NCBI GenBank assembly: GCA_039881045.1
Contig: JAYWVB010000008.1
Span: 372,001 to 436,000 of the forward strand
From: Chaetomium olivaceum
Lineage: Eukaryota; Ascomycota; Sordariomycetes; Sordariales; Chaetomiaceae
Direction of reading: 5' to 3'
Length of the DNA: 64,000 nucleotides
Below, piece by piece: positions 53,065 to 62,891 of the stretch. A program made the translations under genes and the position numbers. The notes beneath the pieces are model-generated. The model saw only the letters and a list, made by a program, of their open reading frames with translations, ran no database searches and was not told the origin of the DNA. Numbering within the stretch: position 1 is the first letter of the stretch; each line of letters begins with the position of its first letter.

Positions 53065-55104
53065 TCAATCAACCCACATTTCCTTCACCTTTCGCGGATC
53101 CCATGCTTCCCCGTTCATGACCCCGTGAATGTAGCATTCCACAACAAGCTCCCACTTGCTGCCCTTTTGCCTAACGATGAATGGCACCGAAGCTCCTTTG
53201 ATGAGCGATATTTTATCTCCGACGCTGGTCGACGCCGGTGCGAGTCCAATATAACCATTCGTCGTTCTGACGAGCCGCCTGTTCAACACAAACGCGAAAT
53301 TGGGATTAGATGTGAAATCGCCAATTCGTCCAAAGAGGCCGGCGACATCCCTCCTGGTTACCAGCGCCCTGAGAAACAACCGCGAGATGTTGTGCGGTGT
53401 CAGGAGGATGATCCACGGCCAGGCAGGCAGCCCGAGCGTCTGCAGGATTTGAGCGCCGTCCTTGGAAATCATGTCAAATCTGCTGAACTCTTTTGCCTGT
53501 CTCTCTTCATTCTCAGAGGTGACGTGGCCCCCCAGAAGAGTCTTCCAGTAGGCATCCAAAATCGGTTCCCCGGTCCCCGTGTACTTTGCTCCAGACCTAG
53601 CTCCTATGACATTTTCCCACCCGAGACATTGCTGCAAGAATTCCACCATGCCTTCCATTCGCGTCTTGTAGGTGTGGTACTCGGTGAATGTCCAGGTGGA
53701 GGGTGCAGTTTTATCGGTGATTCGAGTCATTTTGTCGACATTGTCGAGAACAAAGCCTTGGACGCCGAGTGAAAACGTGTGCTTGTCGACAAGTACCTCA
53801 ACGCGGGACTGTTTGCTAAGAGATGCGTCAAACAGGTTGTCCAGAACGAGGCATTTCGGCGGCCGCTGGTCTGCTTCCCAGTCAGGAACCCACGAAGGCC
53901 ATCCATCTCTGCTCCGAGTATTTCCGACAGGGCCGCTCAAGATACCCAGGTTTCCAGACTTGTTGATGATTCCGATGGCCACCTGTCGACAAAGATGCTT
54001 GAAATCCCAAGTTGAGTAGTTAGGCTTATCCAAGCCGAAGTCCTTCAACTCGCCTTGTTGAACAAGCCCCAAGAAGGCATAGACCCTGTCCATCGGCACG
54101 GTTGCCTTGCAGCTACTGTTGCGGAGGAGAATATCCTGTAGTGAAGCCTTGTTTCTGGCGATTTCCCGACGAAGCCTCTCAATAACGGCGACGTGACTTG
54201 GAAGCGGCATCCCCCCCAACGGGCGGATGGGAATCGACGGCGCACATCGCAACGCCACGACGAGCTCGCTCCAAGGAATCGAGTAGTGACCACATACGAC
54301 TGACATGTCGCGTGCGAGCGTAGCTTCCTGGACAACCCAGGCCCGGAAGAACCATTCTCTGCTGACAAGAGCCTGCAACGCTTTCCAGCACAAACACATG
54401 GACCACTTGATTTGAACGTTGTCAAGTTCCATCAAGACTTTGATGCTCGGTTTCCCATAGACTTCAAAACTCGATCCGCGATGTTGAAGAGTACCACCAC
54501 CTCCTCTCGCCTTTGAAACTTGATGATAAGCCACTTTGCAAAGCCAAAAGGCCATCATGAATGCCCTCTCAGTGTTTTCCGAGGCTTCTCCCAGCCAAAT
54601 CACACCCCTAGAGGATAGCCGGTAAACGTCGCCCATGAGTTGCACTTGCATCTCGCGCTCTCTCGTATCGTCTTGTTTGATGCAGATGGCGTCGGCCCAG
54701 ATGGTTCTTGTCAGACCTCTTGTCTCGTTCCTCAAAACCGGCGGGTCTTGAATCTCAACACCATTTCCGGCTTCGTTCTTCTCAACCGCCGACCCTTCAA
54801 TCCCCAGTTTTGAGTCATTCATAGCAATTCTGTATCGGAGGTGTCTCATGGCTGTGTGCAAGTTCTTGAGAGCCAGCATGTGGAATCCGTCCATGATAAT
54901 GGTTTCTTTGGCTTCCGATGACCCCCAGGTGTAAGAGAGTGCCTCATACTGCGGGGGCGGTGTCGAATCGAGAGAAGCTACCACAATCGAACATCGAACC
55001 ATGTCCTCGGGGTTGCCGGGATGTAGCTTGAGGAGACGGATCTCTCTAGGCCCGAGTGGCTGTCGTGGATCTTGCGTGGCACTCATGGGATCGACCTTTA
55101 TCAC
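53065..55104 (-). CDS. HET-domain (heterokaryon incompatibility) protein
   Basis: 679 residues in one exon (an alternative start MSATQDPRQP lies at 55086). The HET domain (PF06985) motifs are all present: IRLLKLHPG, YEALSYTWGSS, LHTAMRHLR, TIWADAICIKQDD, EREMQVQLMGDVYRLS, VIWLGEA and, after a spacer, REWFFRAWVVQEATLA. MDRVYAFLGLVQQGELK and the SWVPDWEA block follow, as in many large HET proteins. HET proteins trigger a cell-death reaction when unlike individuals fuse; most members have no known partner. The frame is intact over 2 kb, so the gene is probably active. It lies next to a broken second HET gene and a LINE, a typical accessory setting. Confidence 0.92.
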   Translation of the reverse strand: MIKVDPMSATQDPRQPLGPREIRLLKLHPGNPEDMVRCSIVVASLDSTPPPQYEALSYTWGSSEAKETIIMDGFHMLALKNLHTAMRHLRYRIAMNDSKLGIEGSAVEKNEAGNGVEIQDPPVLRNETRGLTRTIWADAICIKQDDTREREMQVQLMGDVYRLSSRGVIWLGEASENTERAFMMAFWLCKVAYHQVSKARGGGGTLQHRGSSFEVYGKPSIKVLMELDNVQIKWSMCLCWKALQALVSREWFFRAWVVQEATLARDMSVVCGHYSIPWSELVVALRCAPSIPIRPLGGMPLPSHVAVIERLRREIARNKASLQDILLRNSSCKATVPMDRVYAFLGLVQQGELKDFGLDKPNYSTWDFKHLCRQVAIGIINKSGNLGILSGPVGNTRSRDGWPSWVPDWEADQRPPKCLVLDNLFDASLSKQSRVEVLVDKHTFSLGVQGFVLDNVDKMTRITDKTAPSTWTFTEYHTYKTRMEGMVEFLQQCLGWENVIGARSGAKYTGTGEPILDAYWKTLLGGHVTSENEERQAKEFSRFDMISKDGAQILQTLGLPAWPWIILLTPHNISRLFLRALVTRRDVAGLFGRIGDFTSNPNFAFVLNRRLVRTTNGYIGLAPASTSVGDKISLIKGASVPFIVRQKGSKWELVVECYIHGVMNGEAWDPRKVKEMWVD

Positions 55105-55428
55105 GGCCCAGGAGTTGTATTCCCAAACGGTATGTTGATGCTAAAAGTCGGTGAACTCGCGACAAAGGCAGAGCACCGAAGGAACAGTTTGGGAAACAGT
55201 CACTGAGATAATGCCAAGAGATTGGGCAGACGATCTCGACATATCATTGCTTGCCTGTCATTCCGGAGGTGAGACACCCCAAGCCTCTGGGAAGTTTGAT
55301 ACGGTCGTGTAGCTGCGCACATGCAGTCTTGTCACAGATGGCGTACCAATTGGACCCGGCAGGCTTTGGTTATTGGATGTATGTACCCCATGTTATCCGA
55401 TGCAGCTCAAAATCATCAAATTCCACAA
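55105..55428. other. Short intergenic region
   Basis: About 320 bases between the HET gene start and the 3' end of the GFA-family gene. No features seen. Confidence 0.5.
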
Positions 55429-55600
55429 TCAGTACGCCCCTCCCTCATACGGCCGCTCATATGTGATCGGCGGCGGAGTATACACAGTCTGGTCAGTGTC
55501 CACCAAACAGTCCAGATACATGACCCATTTCTTTTCCGTCCACTCTCGTAAATCGAGTCCTTCCTGCCCTGCATTTAGCGTGTACGCATTGACACTCATG

Positions 55601-55623
55601 TATTTTGTCAAGTCCTCGTACCA
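55601..55623. repeat. 23-bp target site duplication, left copy
   Basis: This 23-base sequence starting TATTTTGTCAAGTCC is repeated perfectly at 56618-56640 and directly flanks the LINE. It encodes part of WYEDLTKY of the GFA protein on the minus strand. Confidence 0.93.
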
Positions 55624-56617
55624 AGCTTGCGGATTGTGACGGGAGCCTTCAAGCACACTCCCATCCGCAACCTTGAAACGGAGGCGTGGGTGCCACCGTT
55701 GGACCTATACCTCAACAAGCGACTTGCGGACTTTGAAACCAGGCTCCAGCGAACCGACTTAGACGACGGCCAGGGCGGCAAGAAGACCGCAGGGAGCGTC
55801 GTTCTTACCGCCTGTCGCAAGATACAGCAGAGACTCCGGTCGGGGTACGGCGGCAGGGGCCGGCCGCGAACAGTGGGACTGCGGGAGCCCACGGCAGTGG
55901 AGAACGCCGCAAGCACGATTGCGCGCTGGACGGGGGGAGCTGTAGATACAAACAGGGTAGCGGAGGAAGCCTGGAGAGCGAGGTGGCTAAAGGAACGGGA
56001 CGGTAGAGCAATCACCAGACCAGCGGACGACTTTGACCATCAGCGAGAGACGCTATTCCGAGAGGAAACCCTAAGACGGCACGACGGTCTCACCAAGGCG
56101 AGGAGTTCTCTGCTGGTCCAGATCCGAACGGGGGCAATAGGCCTACGGGACTTTCTGTTTACACGAGGAGTCCCAGAGATCCTAACGCCCGCCTGCCAGT
56201 GCGGCGAAGGACGGGAGACTGCCGAGCACCTGGTAGTGTGGTGTTTGGCCCCACCGCTGACTCGAAGATGGGAGAGAGCTGGAATTCGAACGCGACGGGA
56301 CTTTTACTCTGTTCTGCACGGTATTGATCCTGCAACAGCACGGCTCACGAGGAGGGTCCTGGGATGGCTGATGGACTCAGGAAGGCTGCCGATGTACAGT
56401 TTGGCTAGGAGGCTCGAGCTGGAAGCGGCGGCCTAACACGCCCCTCCTTCGGAGGCCAGGGGGCCTCCTCTCTTTGTATTCGCAGGCTCACACACGTGTA
56501 CTTTCCTTGAAGATTGGTATGGGTTTTTCATCCGGCCTGTGAGGGCGCGGTTTTCCTGTACAGTAAATAGCTGAGGGTCCGGCACGCCTTAAGGCACAGC
56601 GGAGTATGAATAATAAA
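55624..56617 (+). mobile_element. 5'-truncated Tad-like LINE, copy 2, inserted in the GFA gene
   Basis: 994 bases of a non-LTR retrotransposon in plus orientation. The coding part (to 56436) starts within the domain downstream of reverse transcriptase (LRIVTGAFKHTPIRNLETEA) and runs through the Cys/His motif ACQCGEGRETAEHLVVWC to ...RRLELEAAA-stop. A 180-base 3' UTR with a strong hairpin and a TAATAA-type tail follows. The open frame and perfect target duplication mean a recent insertion. 5' truncation is the usual result of target-primed reverse transcription. The last 690 bases occur again, inverted, at 524-1210 with two differences. No RIP-like C-to-T pattern is obvious. Confidence 0.93.
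56443..56468 (+). repeat. Inverted-repeat hairpin in the LINE 3' UTR
   Basis: CCTCC-TTC-GGAGG overlaps GGAGGCC-AGGG-GGCCTCC, giving two mutually exclusive GC stems shortly after the LINE stop codon. It is identical in the other copy (about 673-698 on the opposite strand). A 3' stem-loop can be what the reverse transcriptase recognises in some LINEs. Confidence 0.6.
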
Positions 56618-56640
56618 TATTTTGTCAAGTCCTCGTACCA
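56618..56640. repeat. 23-bp target site duplication, right copy
   Basis: Perfect copy of 55601-55623 adjoining the TAA-rich LINE tail. Confidence 0.93.
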
Positions 56641-57398
56641 CCCCCTTTTCGGACACCAGACCGTCTTTGTCTCGTTGCCAACTTCTTTTTCGACCAACTC
56701 GCCCTCGCCCATGAATGAGAAGCATCGCATGCCACAGGTCTTGCAAATGAAAAAGTGCAGCTTCTCCTCGTTGCACTGGTAGTCACCCAACTCTTCGAAA
56801 GGCTTCAGCGGTAAGAGGAGGAGGAAGTCATCAGGCGGCGAAGGAAGGCGGATGTGCATAATGCCGGCCTTTTGGCATGTCGTGCAGTTGCACCGGTACA
56901 TGTGCTGACGGAGACGTCCGTCTGGGCCACGCCTCTGCGTTGTAGGGGGTGGGTCGTGGGGAAATGTGAGATAGACAATGTATTTGGTGAAGCCGCAGTG
57001 GCAGGATCCCGTGTATGGGTGCCGCAGGGGCACTGCGTCAGTAGACTCAGCCATAATGCTTGTGTGATTTAGAAAGTTCACGAGGCGAGAAGGGTGAGCT
57101 GGATGGGTGAAAAGAAGAGCCTTTTTTTTGCGAAGAGAAAAAATGGAAGAAATAGCTTACGGTATGTATTGGGACCAGGCAACATCATGAAACCATGGCC
57201 GGGAGCCACTCAGAGCCTTACACATTTTCCGGCGGGACGCGCGCGCGAAACAACCTAATCACCACAGCAGTCGACATTGTGGTGGTCGAAAAATACCAGT
57301 AGGTCACAGAACGGGGGATTCAAGCACACCCTGTCCTTTCAGCCAGCTTCGACGAGTCACTCCAAGCTCTGTCAATCCCAGGCCCACTTCGTTGCAAC

Positions 57399-58708
57399 AT
57401 GGAGGACGGAACCAAAAACACGTACAAATACAAGAAGCTGAAACCAGGCGAGATTCGGATTCTTCGCCTGAGGCCCGGCAAGAAGAGCGACGAAGGCATC
57501 TAGAACTACATCGAGATCAACCACGAGAAGCCGGATCCCAACATCACTTCTTACAACGCGCTATCGTGGCAATGGGGAACCAAGGACGCAACCGTGGAAT
57601 CCAAGTCGCGAATAAGGATGAAGATGTGGGACATTCGCTGATGATCCGACTCAACCTCTTTGAGGCGCTGAAGCGGCTGCGACACCATAGCAATACTGTG
57701 CGGTTTTGGGTGGACGCAGTATGCATCAATCAAGCTCCGGAAAATAATAACGAAAAGAGCAACCAAATCGCTCTCATGACCAGAATCTATAGCATAGCCA
57801 AGGAAGTGTCGGTCTGGCTGGGCAAGACCAGGGACGACAGCGAGCAAGCCATGAAATTTGTCAGAGACCTCGTGGATCTGAATCATGAAGAACACATCTC
57901 AGGGTTATACCGTAGCAACTCCAACAGAGGCTGGGCCGGGGATCTTGAGGCCTTGATCAAACAAACTACTAAAGCGCGGGTGGTGCAAGAGATCGCCATG
58001 GCTCGAAATGCTACTGTATACTGTGGGAGTGACTCGGTAGCATGGCATGAGCTCGCCGACGCCATCGCATTGCTGGAAAGGTTTGGCCGCGACGGCTCCA
58101 TCAACCGCGAACTCAGGCGACTTGCACTCAAAGGAAGTCCGTCATCCCAGTACGACGGGAGTTTCTCGTCCCTCCCGGCATATCGGCTGGTCCAGAACAC
58201 CACGGACATGTTTCAGGGACCGGGGGGAGAGGACATCCGCACCTGGCGGTACACGCTCGAGGAGTTAGTTTCCTTCCTTGCCGCAATCTAGGCTTCGCGT
58301 CTTCACGACACAATATATGCCCTTCTTGGTCTTGCATCCGATGTCAAGCCCGAGGCGCTGGGTCCGCCATCGACCACGCCCAACCCGAGTTCTGGCAGCT
58401 CCGAGAGACTGCCCCTGAACAAGGCCCCCTTCAGCTTCCATCTAAGCCGCCACATGGTAAAAACCTTCAAAGTGGACTACTCGCTAGCGCCTCTCAAAGT
58501 CTTCATACAGTTCCTGGAACACGCTACCAAGCGCTCCAAGTCTCTTGACATTGTCTGCCGCCCTTGGGCACCCGAGTTGGGCGTCGATGCCGAAGGGGAG
58601 CTGCAAAAAGAATCCATTCTGCAAGTAAGAAATCATGTAGAGCAGATGATGTCGCAGATGTTGCTGTTAGAGTACTGCCTGGATTTCCCCGCCAAATCAC
58701 TAACATGA
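57399..58708 (+). pseudogene. Second HET-domain gene, broken
   Basis: The start MEDGTKNTYKYKKLKPGEIR and ILRLRPGKKSDEGI leads to TAG at 57501; the same frame then reads NYIEINHEKPDPNITSYNAL and SWQWGTKD, the typical HET beginning. The frame then shifts to carry RFWVDAVCINQAPENNNEKS, MTRIYSIAKEVSVWLGKTRDD and ARVVQEIAMARNATVYCG. The block that normally precedes VVQE (around a W-F-x-R-x-W motif) is missing. Another TAG at 58289 precedes ASRLHDTIYALLGLASDVKP in the same frame. Two stops, one frameshift and an internal deletion make it a pseudogene rather than an assembly artefact. It resembles but is not a copy of the intact HET gene at 53065. The end near 58708 is approximate; a possible intron begins near 58624. 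Confidence 0.8.
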
Positions 58709-59990
58709 CAAAAGGGGCCGCTGGGCAGCACAGAAGTGGCATATACCCGCTATAAGTCATATACCGTCAATACATGCTTGCGACCTGGAATCGCCGTCAA
58801 TCAACATAAAAGTGAACAAACAGGCTGCTCCTGTAATGGGACGATTACATCACTCTCTTCATGACCCTCAGCCAGTTCTTATATCCTATTCCTGTGGGGC
58901 TGCGCTTTGCACCATGAGCCATCTAGCCTAATGCGTAACCTCATGGACGTGTAATAGAAGCAATAATATCCTGGCTTTTTAACAAAGCTGCTCATAAATA
59001 AAGACCTATAGACGCTTGAAGGAGTTTTAACCTAAGGTAAGCGATGATGTGTGCATAATACAGTTACGCGTGTCGTATTAAGCTAATAATAACTGCCTGT
59101 TATCGTTCCTTTGTAACTCAGCCTTACTGATTCTATCCATGCATCTCTACCCAGGAAGCATTCGTATACGTCAGCGAATCTGCGGCCAGGTAATTAGTAT
59201 TATACATTTTTCTGGTACTTTCCAGGATTGTAGGCTCCCAGCTAATCCTTCGTCTTTTAACCCGCGCTCGCGGAACTCCTGTTCAGCCAGCTGCTTCCTG
59301 TGACGCGTCTCCTTACTTTGAAAGGCGGTGATTTATTACTGTATTTGTAAGCTTGTATAGTAGCAGCATTAGTAGCCGACGTTTAGAGTAATTAGCCACT
59401 CCCTTTTTATGACTTTCTCCTTTGGCAATCTTAAGTCAAGTGCTGAACAGTTGTTTTTGAGAAAAATGGATAATTCAACTTGGGCGTAACGGGATCAGCG
59501 AGAGTGTTAAATGCAGGCTTTTTTCTCTGTCTTTTGAGTGAAGAAAAGCGCGGTTAGGTGTTTGAGGAGGTTGTGGTGGTGGTGGTGGTGGTGGTGTGTG
59601 TGGTGATACGAGGACCCGAAACTGGGCCCTCGTAACTCCACGGCGATTTTGGACCGTGGCAACTATAGCCGAGGTGGGCTAGAATAGTGACCCCCTTGCT
59701 CAGTCTGGTTCAGCCTAGCCCAGTTCCGAAGAAGGAAAGGGAAATTCATGGTGTCGATTTTAGGGTCGTGAACGGGCTGTTGCATTACGTATCCTTGCAG
59801 GCTAGAAGACGGGTACCTGAAATACCAACACAACATTAAGATAATGATTCTACCTATAAGTGAGGTACCTGACCCATGGCTATTGACCGACTCTGCTCTG
59901 ATGACTGTTGTAATGGACCGGGCAAGTTTATTTCCATCGCTACTAACCCTTGACCCAGGCCTCAACCAGGCTCACAGCCATGACATCACA
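58709..59990. other. AT-rich intergenic region with a GGT microsatellite
   Basis: 1.3 kb without coding potential. A (TGG)n tract at about 59572-59596 is the only simple repeat of note. The right end is the 3' flank of the siderophore transporter gene. Confidence 0.6.
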
Positions 59991-62060
59991 TTAAACGCGG
60001 TCCTTGTAGTATGCATTGAGCAACCTGCGGTAAAACGGCACCGACGTCTCCTTGACCCCCGTCCGATCCTCAGAGTCCCGTTCCGGCACATCAACCCTCT
60101 CACCATCAAGACCCAAGTTCGTGACAGCGTTCTGCTGGTTGCCCAGGTAAAAGTCAGGCATGAAGAAGGTAGCGATCAGCGGTACGGCAGCCATGACCAA
60201 AGCGGTGGTGGCGATGTGGCCGTTGACATACGCATACGCGCGGATGGCGCCCTGCCTGACAGGATCGTTGAAGTCGTACGCGGTGCGCAGCGTCTTAATG
60301 TTTCCGTAGAGCTTCAACATAGTCTTCTCGTCAACTCCGGGCATCTCCTGGCGCATGCGGGCGAGCATTTCATTGGTCCAGATGGCCGACGAGACGGCAC
60401 TGCCGATGGACGAGCCCAGAGTCGACCATAGCGTGAGCAGGGCAATGATGGAGGCCATGTCCTCGTGCGGCACCGAGGCCTGGCTGCCTACGCGGGCGCC
60501 AACCACGTTGAAGGAACCCAGGCAGAAGATCAACTGCGCGACAACCAGACGGGCCGTGTCTTGCACCATGTTGCCGTCGTTCTGAACCAGGATGCCGTAG
60601 CTGATCAGCCTCGCGATGGCGCCAAAGACCATCATGGTCTTGTATCGGTGTGTGCTTCTCTGGATGAGGCCTACGATGGGCCCCATGATGCTGAGCCCCA
60701 TGGTTGTGATACCTAGGAATATGGTCCATTCGTAGGTCGTCCACTCCTTAATGATGTAGATGTACGAGGACAGGTAGGTGTTACGGGTTCCCGAGGCCAT
60801 CTGGTTGAAGGTGTAGATGGTGACCGAGGCGAGGAACGTGCGATTTTTGAGAATGCGTTTCGTCATGAGCGGCTTCGACGCGACGTACACCTCGAAAAGG
60901 ACAAAGGCACCGAGCAGTACGAAACCGACGACGAGCATGGCGATCACACTTCCGTTAGCCCAGCCGCCTTCAGCCTCTTTGGCGAGGGTGAAGGGTAGCA
61001 AGATGAGTGAAAAGGATGTGCCGAGGATAATGAGCCCGATAATATCGATGTCCACCAGGCCTTGATAAAGGAGTTTGACCCAGTAGGCGGAGCCCTTGGA
61101 ACCATCAGCCTCCTCGGAGGTCTCGACGCCGTCCCCAGTCCTCAGACGCTTGGAAGCGGCCATGGTGACCATGCCCATCTTCTCGCCCCGCCGCTGCATC
61201 GAGTATAGCGTGAATATGGCTGGTACGAGCAAGACAGGTACGAGGATGGCAAACATGCCCAAACCCCAGCGCCAGTTGTCGACAAACGCCTCGGCAATGA
61301 AGCCGTTAACGGGCACGGTGATGATGAAGGGGATGGACAGGGCGGCACCGAAGAAACCGCGCCACTGGAGGGGTGTCAAGTCACCGACAATGATGTCGCT
61401 CAACAAGTCAAGTCCAGATTTGCCGACCGAGGTGAAGCAGATCCCCACGGTGTAGGCGGCAAAAGTGCTCGCGCTGGCCGCAACGGCGAAGCCAACGACA
61501 TAGAAGACGAGGATGACGACGTAGGTGGTGGGGCGTGACGTGATGTCGGCCAGCTTGCCGATGAAAGGCTTGCTGATGGCTCGGATGATCTGGCTGGCCG
61601 TACTGACGGCTGCGAGAGAGCTGTGCTGGCCGAAGGTGGAGCTGGCCATGGTGGTGAAGATGCTGGAGGTAATGCCCTGGTCGAGGGCATACGCAAACAT
61701 GGTCAGGCCGATGGAAATGCCCAGTAGCCACAGCAGGATCTTGCCAGACTTGCCCGACTGGTACAAGACCTTGTTGAAGGCCTCGACCCTGCTGACGCCG
61801 ATTTCAGTATGGCCTCCATCTGCGGCGATGGCATTCGCATCCGAGTCTACGGGTGACTCTCGCTGAGACAGGCCAGTCTTGGAGTGGGCGTCTGTTTTTC
61901 CGCCCCCATCAACCGTCCCATAGCTCATTGGGGATGTGGATGGTGCAAGATCGTCATTGTTGCTCTCTCGGTTCGGCTGACCAGCGCCAGGGGTCGCAGC
62001 CTGTGTCGACATGTCGTCTTGGGTCGAGCGGTGTCGGAGTGCACGCTTGATAATAAACAC
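59991..62060 (-). CDS. MFS siderophore-iron transporter (SIT/ARN, MirB-like)
   Basis: 689 residues in one exon (second possible start MSTQAATPG at 62012). A polar N-terminus of about 100 residues is followed by 14 expected membrane helices, as in the SIT family. Family-typical stretches are YALDQGITSSIFTTMASSTF, LADITSRPTTYVVILVFYVV, SGLDLLSDIIVGDLTPLQWR, WRWGLGMFAI, NRTFLASVTIYTFNQMASGT and the late loop DFNDPVRQGAIRAYAYVNGH. These transporters import ferric siderophores, or export them, with protons at the plasma membrane. An exact ATCTGATAA site lies 385 bases upstream of the ATG, consistent with repression by the iron GATA factor (SreA/SRE). An ABCC transporter lies just upstream on the same strand. 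The substrate is unknown. Confidence 0.93.
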   Translation of the reverse strand: MFIIKRALRHRSTQDDMSTQAATPGAGQPNRESNNDDLAPSTSPMSYGTVDGGGKTDAHSKTGLSQRESPVDSDANAIAADGGHTEIGVSRVEAFNKVLYQSGKSGKILLWLLGISIGLTMFAYALDQGITSSIFTTMASSTFGQHSSLAAVSTASQIIRAISKPFIGKLADITSRPTTYVVILVFYVVGFAVAASASTFAAYTVGICFTSVGKSGLDLLSDIIVGDLTPLQWRGFFGAALSIPFIITVPVNGFIAEAFVDNWRWGLGMFAILVPVLLVPAIFTLYSMQRRGEKMGMVTMAASKRLRTGDGVETSEEADGSKGSAYWVKLLYQGLVDIDIIGLIILGTSFSLILLPFTLAKEAEGGWANGSVIAMLVVGFVLLGAFVLFEVYVASKPLMTKRILKNRTFLASVTIYTFNQMASGTRNTYLSSYIYIIKEWTTYEWTIFLGITTMGLSIMGPIVGLIQRSTHRYKTMMVFGAIARLISYGILVQNDGNMVQDTARLVVAQLIFCLGSFNVVGARVGSQASVPHEDMASIIALLTLWSTLGSSIGSAVSSAIWTNEMLARMRQEMPGVDEKTMLKLYGNIKTLRTAYDFNDPVRQGAIRAYAYVNGHIATTALVMAAVPLIATFFMPDFYLGNQQNAVTNLGLDGERVDVPERDSEDRTGVKETSVPFYRRLLNAYYKDRV

Positions 62061-62891
62061 AATTGAGGGTCAAGACCCAAATGAAGGAATGGAGGCCTAA
62101 ATGCAAGCGTGACAGTTGAAGTTGCATGGACGCAAATTGCCTGAGTTGTGTGAAACCAGACATGGAGCGGGCTGCAAGTTCAAGCTGCAAAAGGACGGAC
62201 AAGTGGGAGGGGGTTGCAGTTTTCTTGCCTTTTTAGTGACCAATATCAGTCCAAGCTGGGTCGGAACTCTTAGCGTTTACGACGGTGTGAACGTAACTAA
62301 AACTGTTGGTGATGAATCGAACCACTTCGAGTCCAGGATGGGCGGTCATTACGAGCTAATAGTCTGCCGCCTCATCCCACACACCCCCCCTCCCCCCACA
62401 CTTGGCAACACACCCATGCCATGTTCCATTGCATGTCGCGCAGAATCTGATAAAAAGTCTTGTCCAGGGTTACACGCCGACATCGGGCTTTGAACAACCC
62501 ATGCCGGTGTGCACCCAGCAATGCCGAGGGAAGCATGTGGGAAGCCGAACCAAAGCGCCCGACGCAGTGGAGTTTGCAATTTCGCGGTATATCGTTGCAA
62601 CGTGCTGAACGCTGCAAAGTTTGAAGATATGCTCTGCTGTTCAGTTCTCCCCGTGGAGTGAGACAAAGGTACCTGAGTCAGAGGGGTGTTGCGGTTGAGA
62701 TTATTATTATTAGGTATTCAGGAAAGGTAACTAAGGTAGGTAGTCTAAGTTTATCCCAGCTTCTTCCCAGCATTGTATTGTAATACGAGCACAACATCAC
62801 GCTTGTTCGCTTTTTATGCCCCAGGACCTGCCCATCTAGGTCATCACATCTACCCGGTTAAGAACGCTCTGTCATAATGCTCAATGCTGTT
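62061..62891. other. Promoter region of the siderophore transporter; 3' flank of the ABC gene
   Basis: 830 bases between two minus-strand genes with no frame that looks coding. It contains the iron-GATA type site described separately and a CT-rich stretch near 62380-62400. Confidence 0.6.
62445..62453 (+). promoter_or_regulatory. Candidate iron-GATA (SreA/SRE/Urbs1-type) site
   Basis: ATCTGATAA matches the published consensus ATCWGATAA for fungal iron-repressing GATA factors exactly. It is 385 bases upstream of the siderophore transporter start. By simple expectation an exact match occurs about once per 64 kb on both strands, so its location in this promoter is suggestive, not proof. Confidence 0.5.

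Larger units (their letters stand above)
55429..57054 (-). pseudogene. GFA-family (glutathione-dependent formaldehyde-activating-like) zinc protein split by a LINE
   Basis: The minus-strand start MAESTDAVPLRHPYTGSCHC at 57054 opens a GFA domain (PF04828). Zinc-binding cysteines are seen as GSCHCG, CNCTTCQKAG and CKTCGMRC. The frame is intact to WYEDLTKY, where the sequence jumps into the LINE 3' end at 56617. The same eight residues reappear on the other side at 55624-55600 and continue MSVNAYTLNAGQEGLDLREW to the stop at 55429. Removing the element and one target copy restores an uninterrupted protein of about 200 residues. GFA-family proteins bind thiols and zinc. The insertion truncates the protein, adding about 50 LINE-encoded residues before a stop near 56488. 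The surviving frame shows the insertion is recent. Confidence 0.88.
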
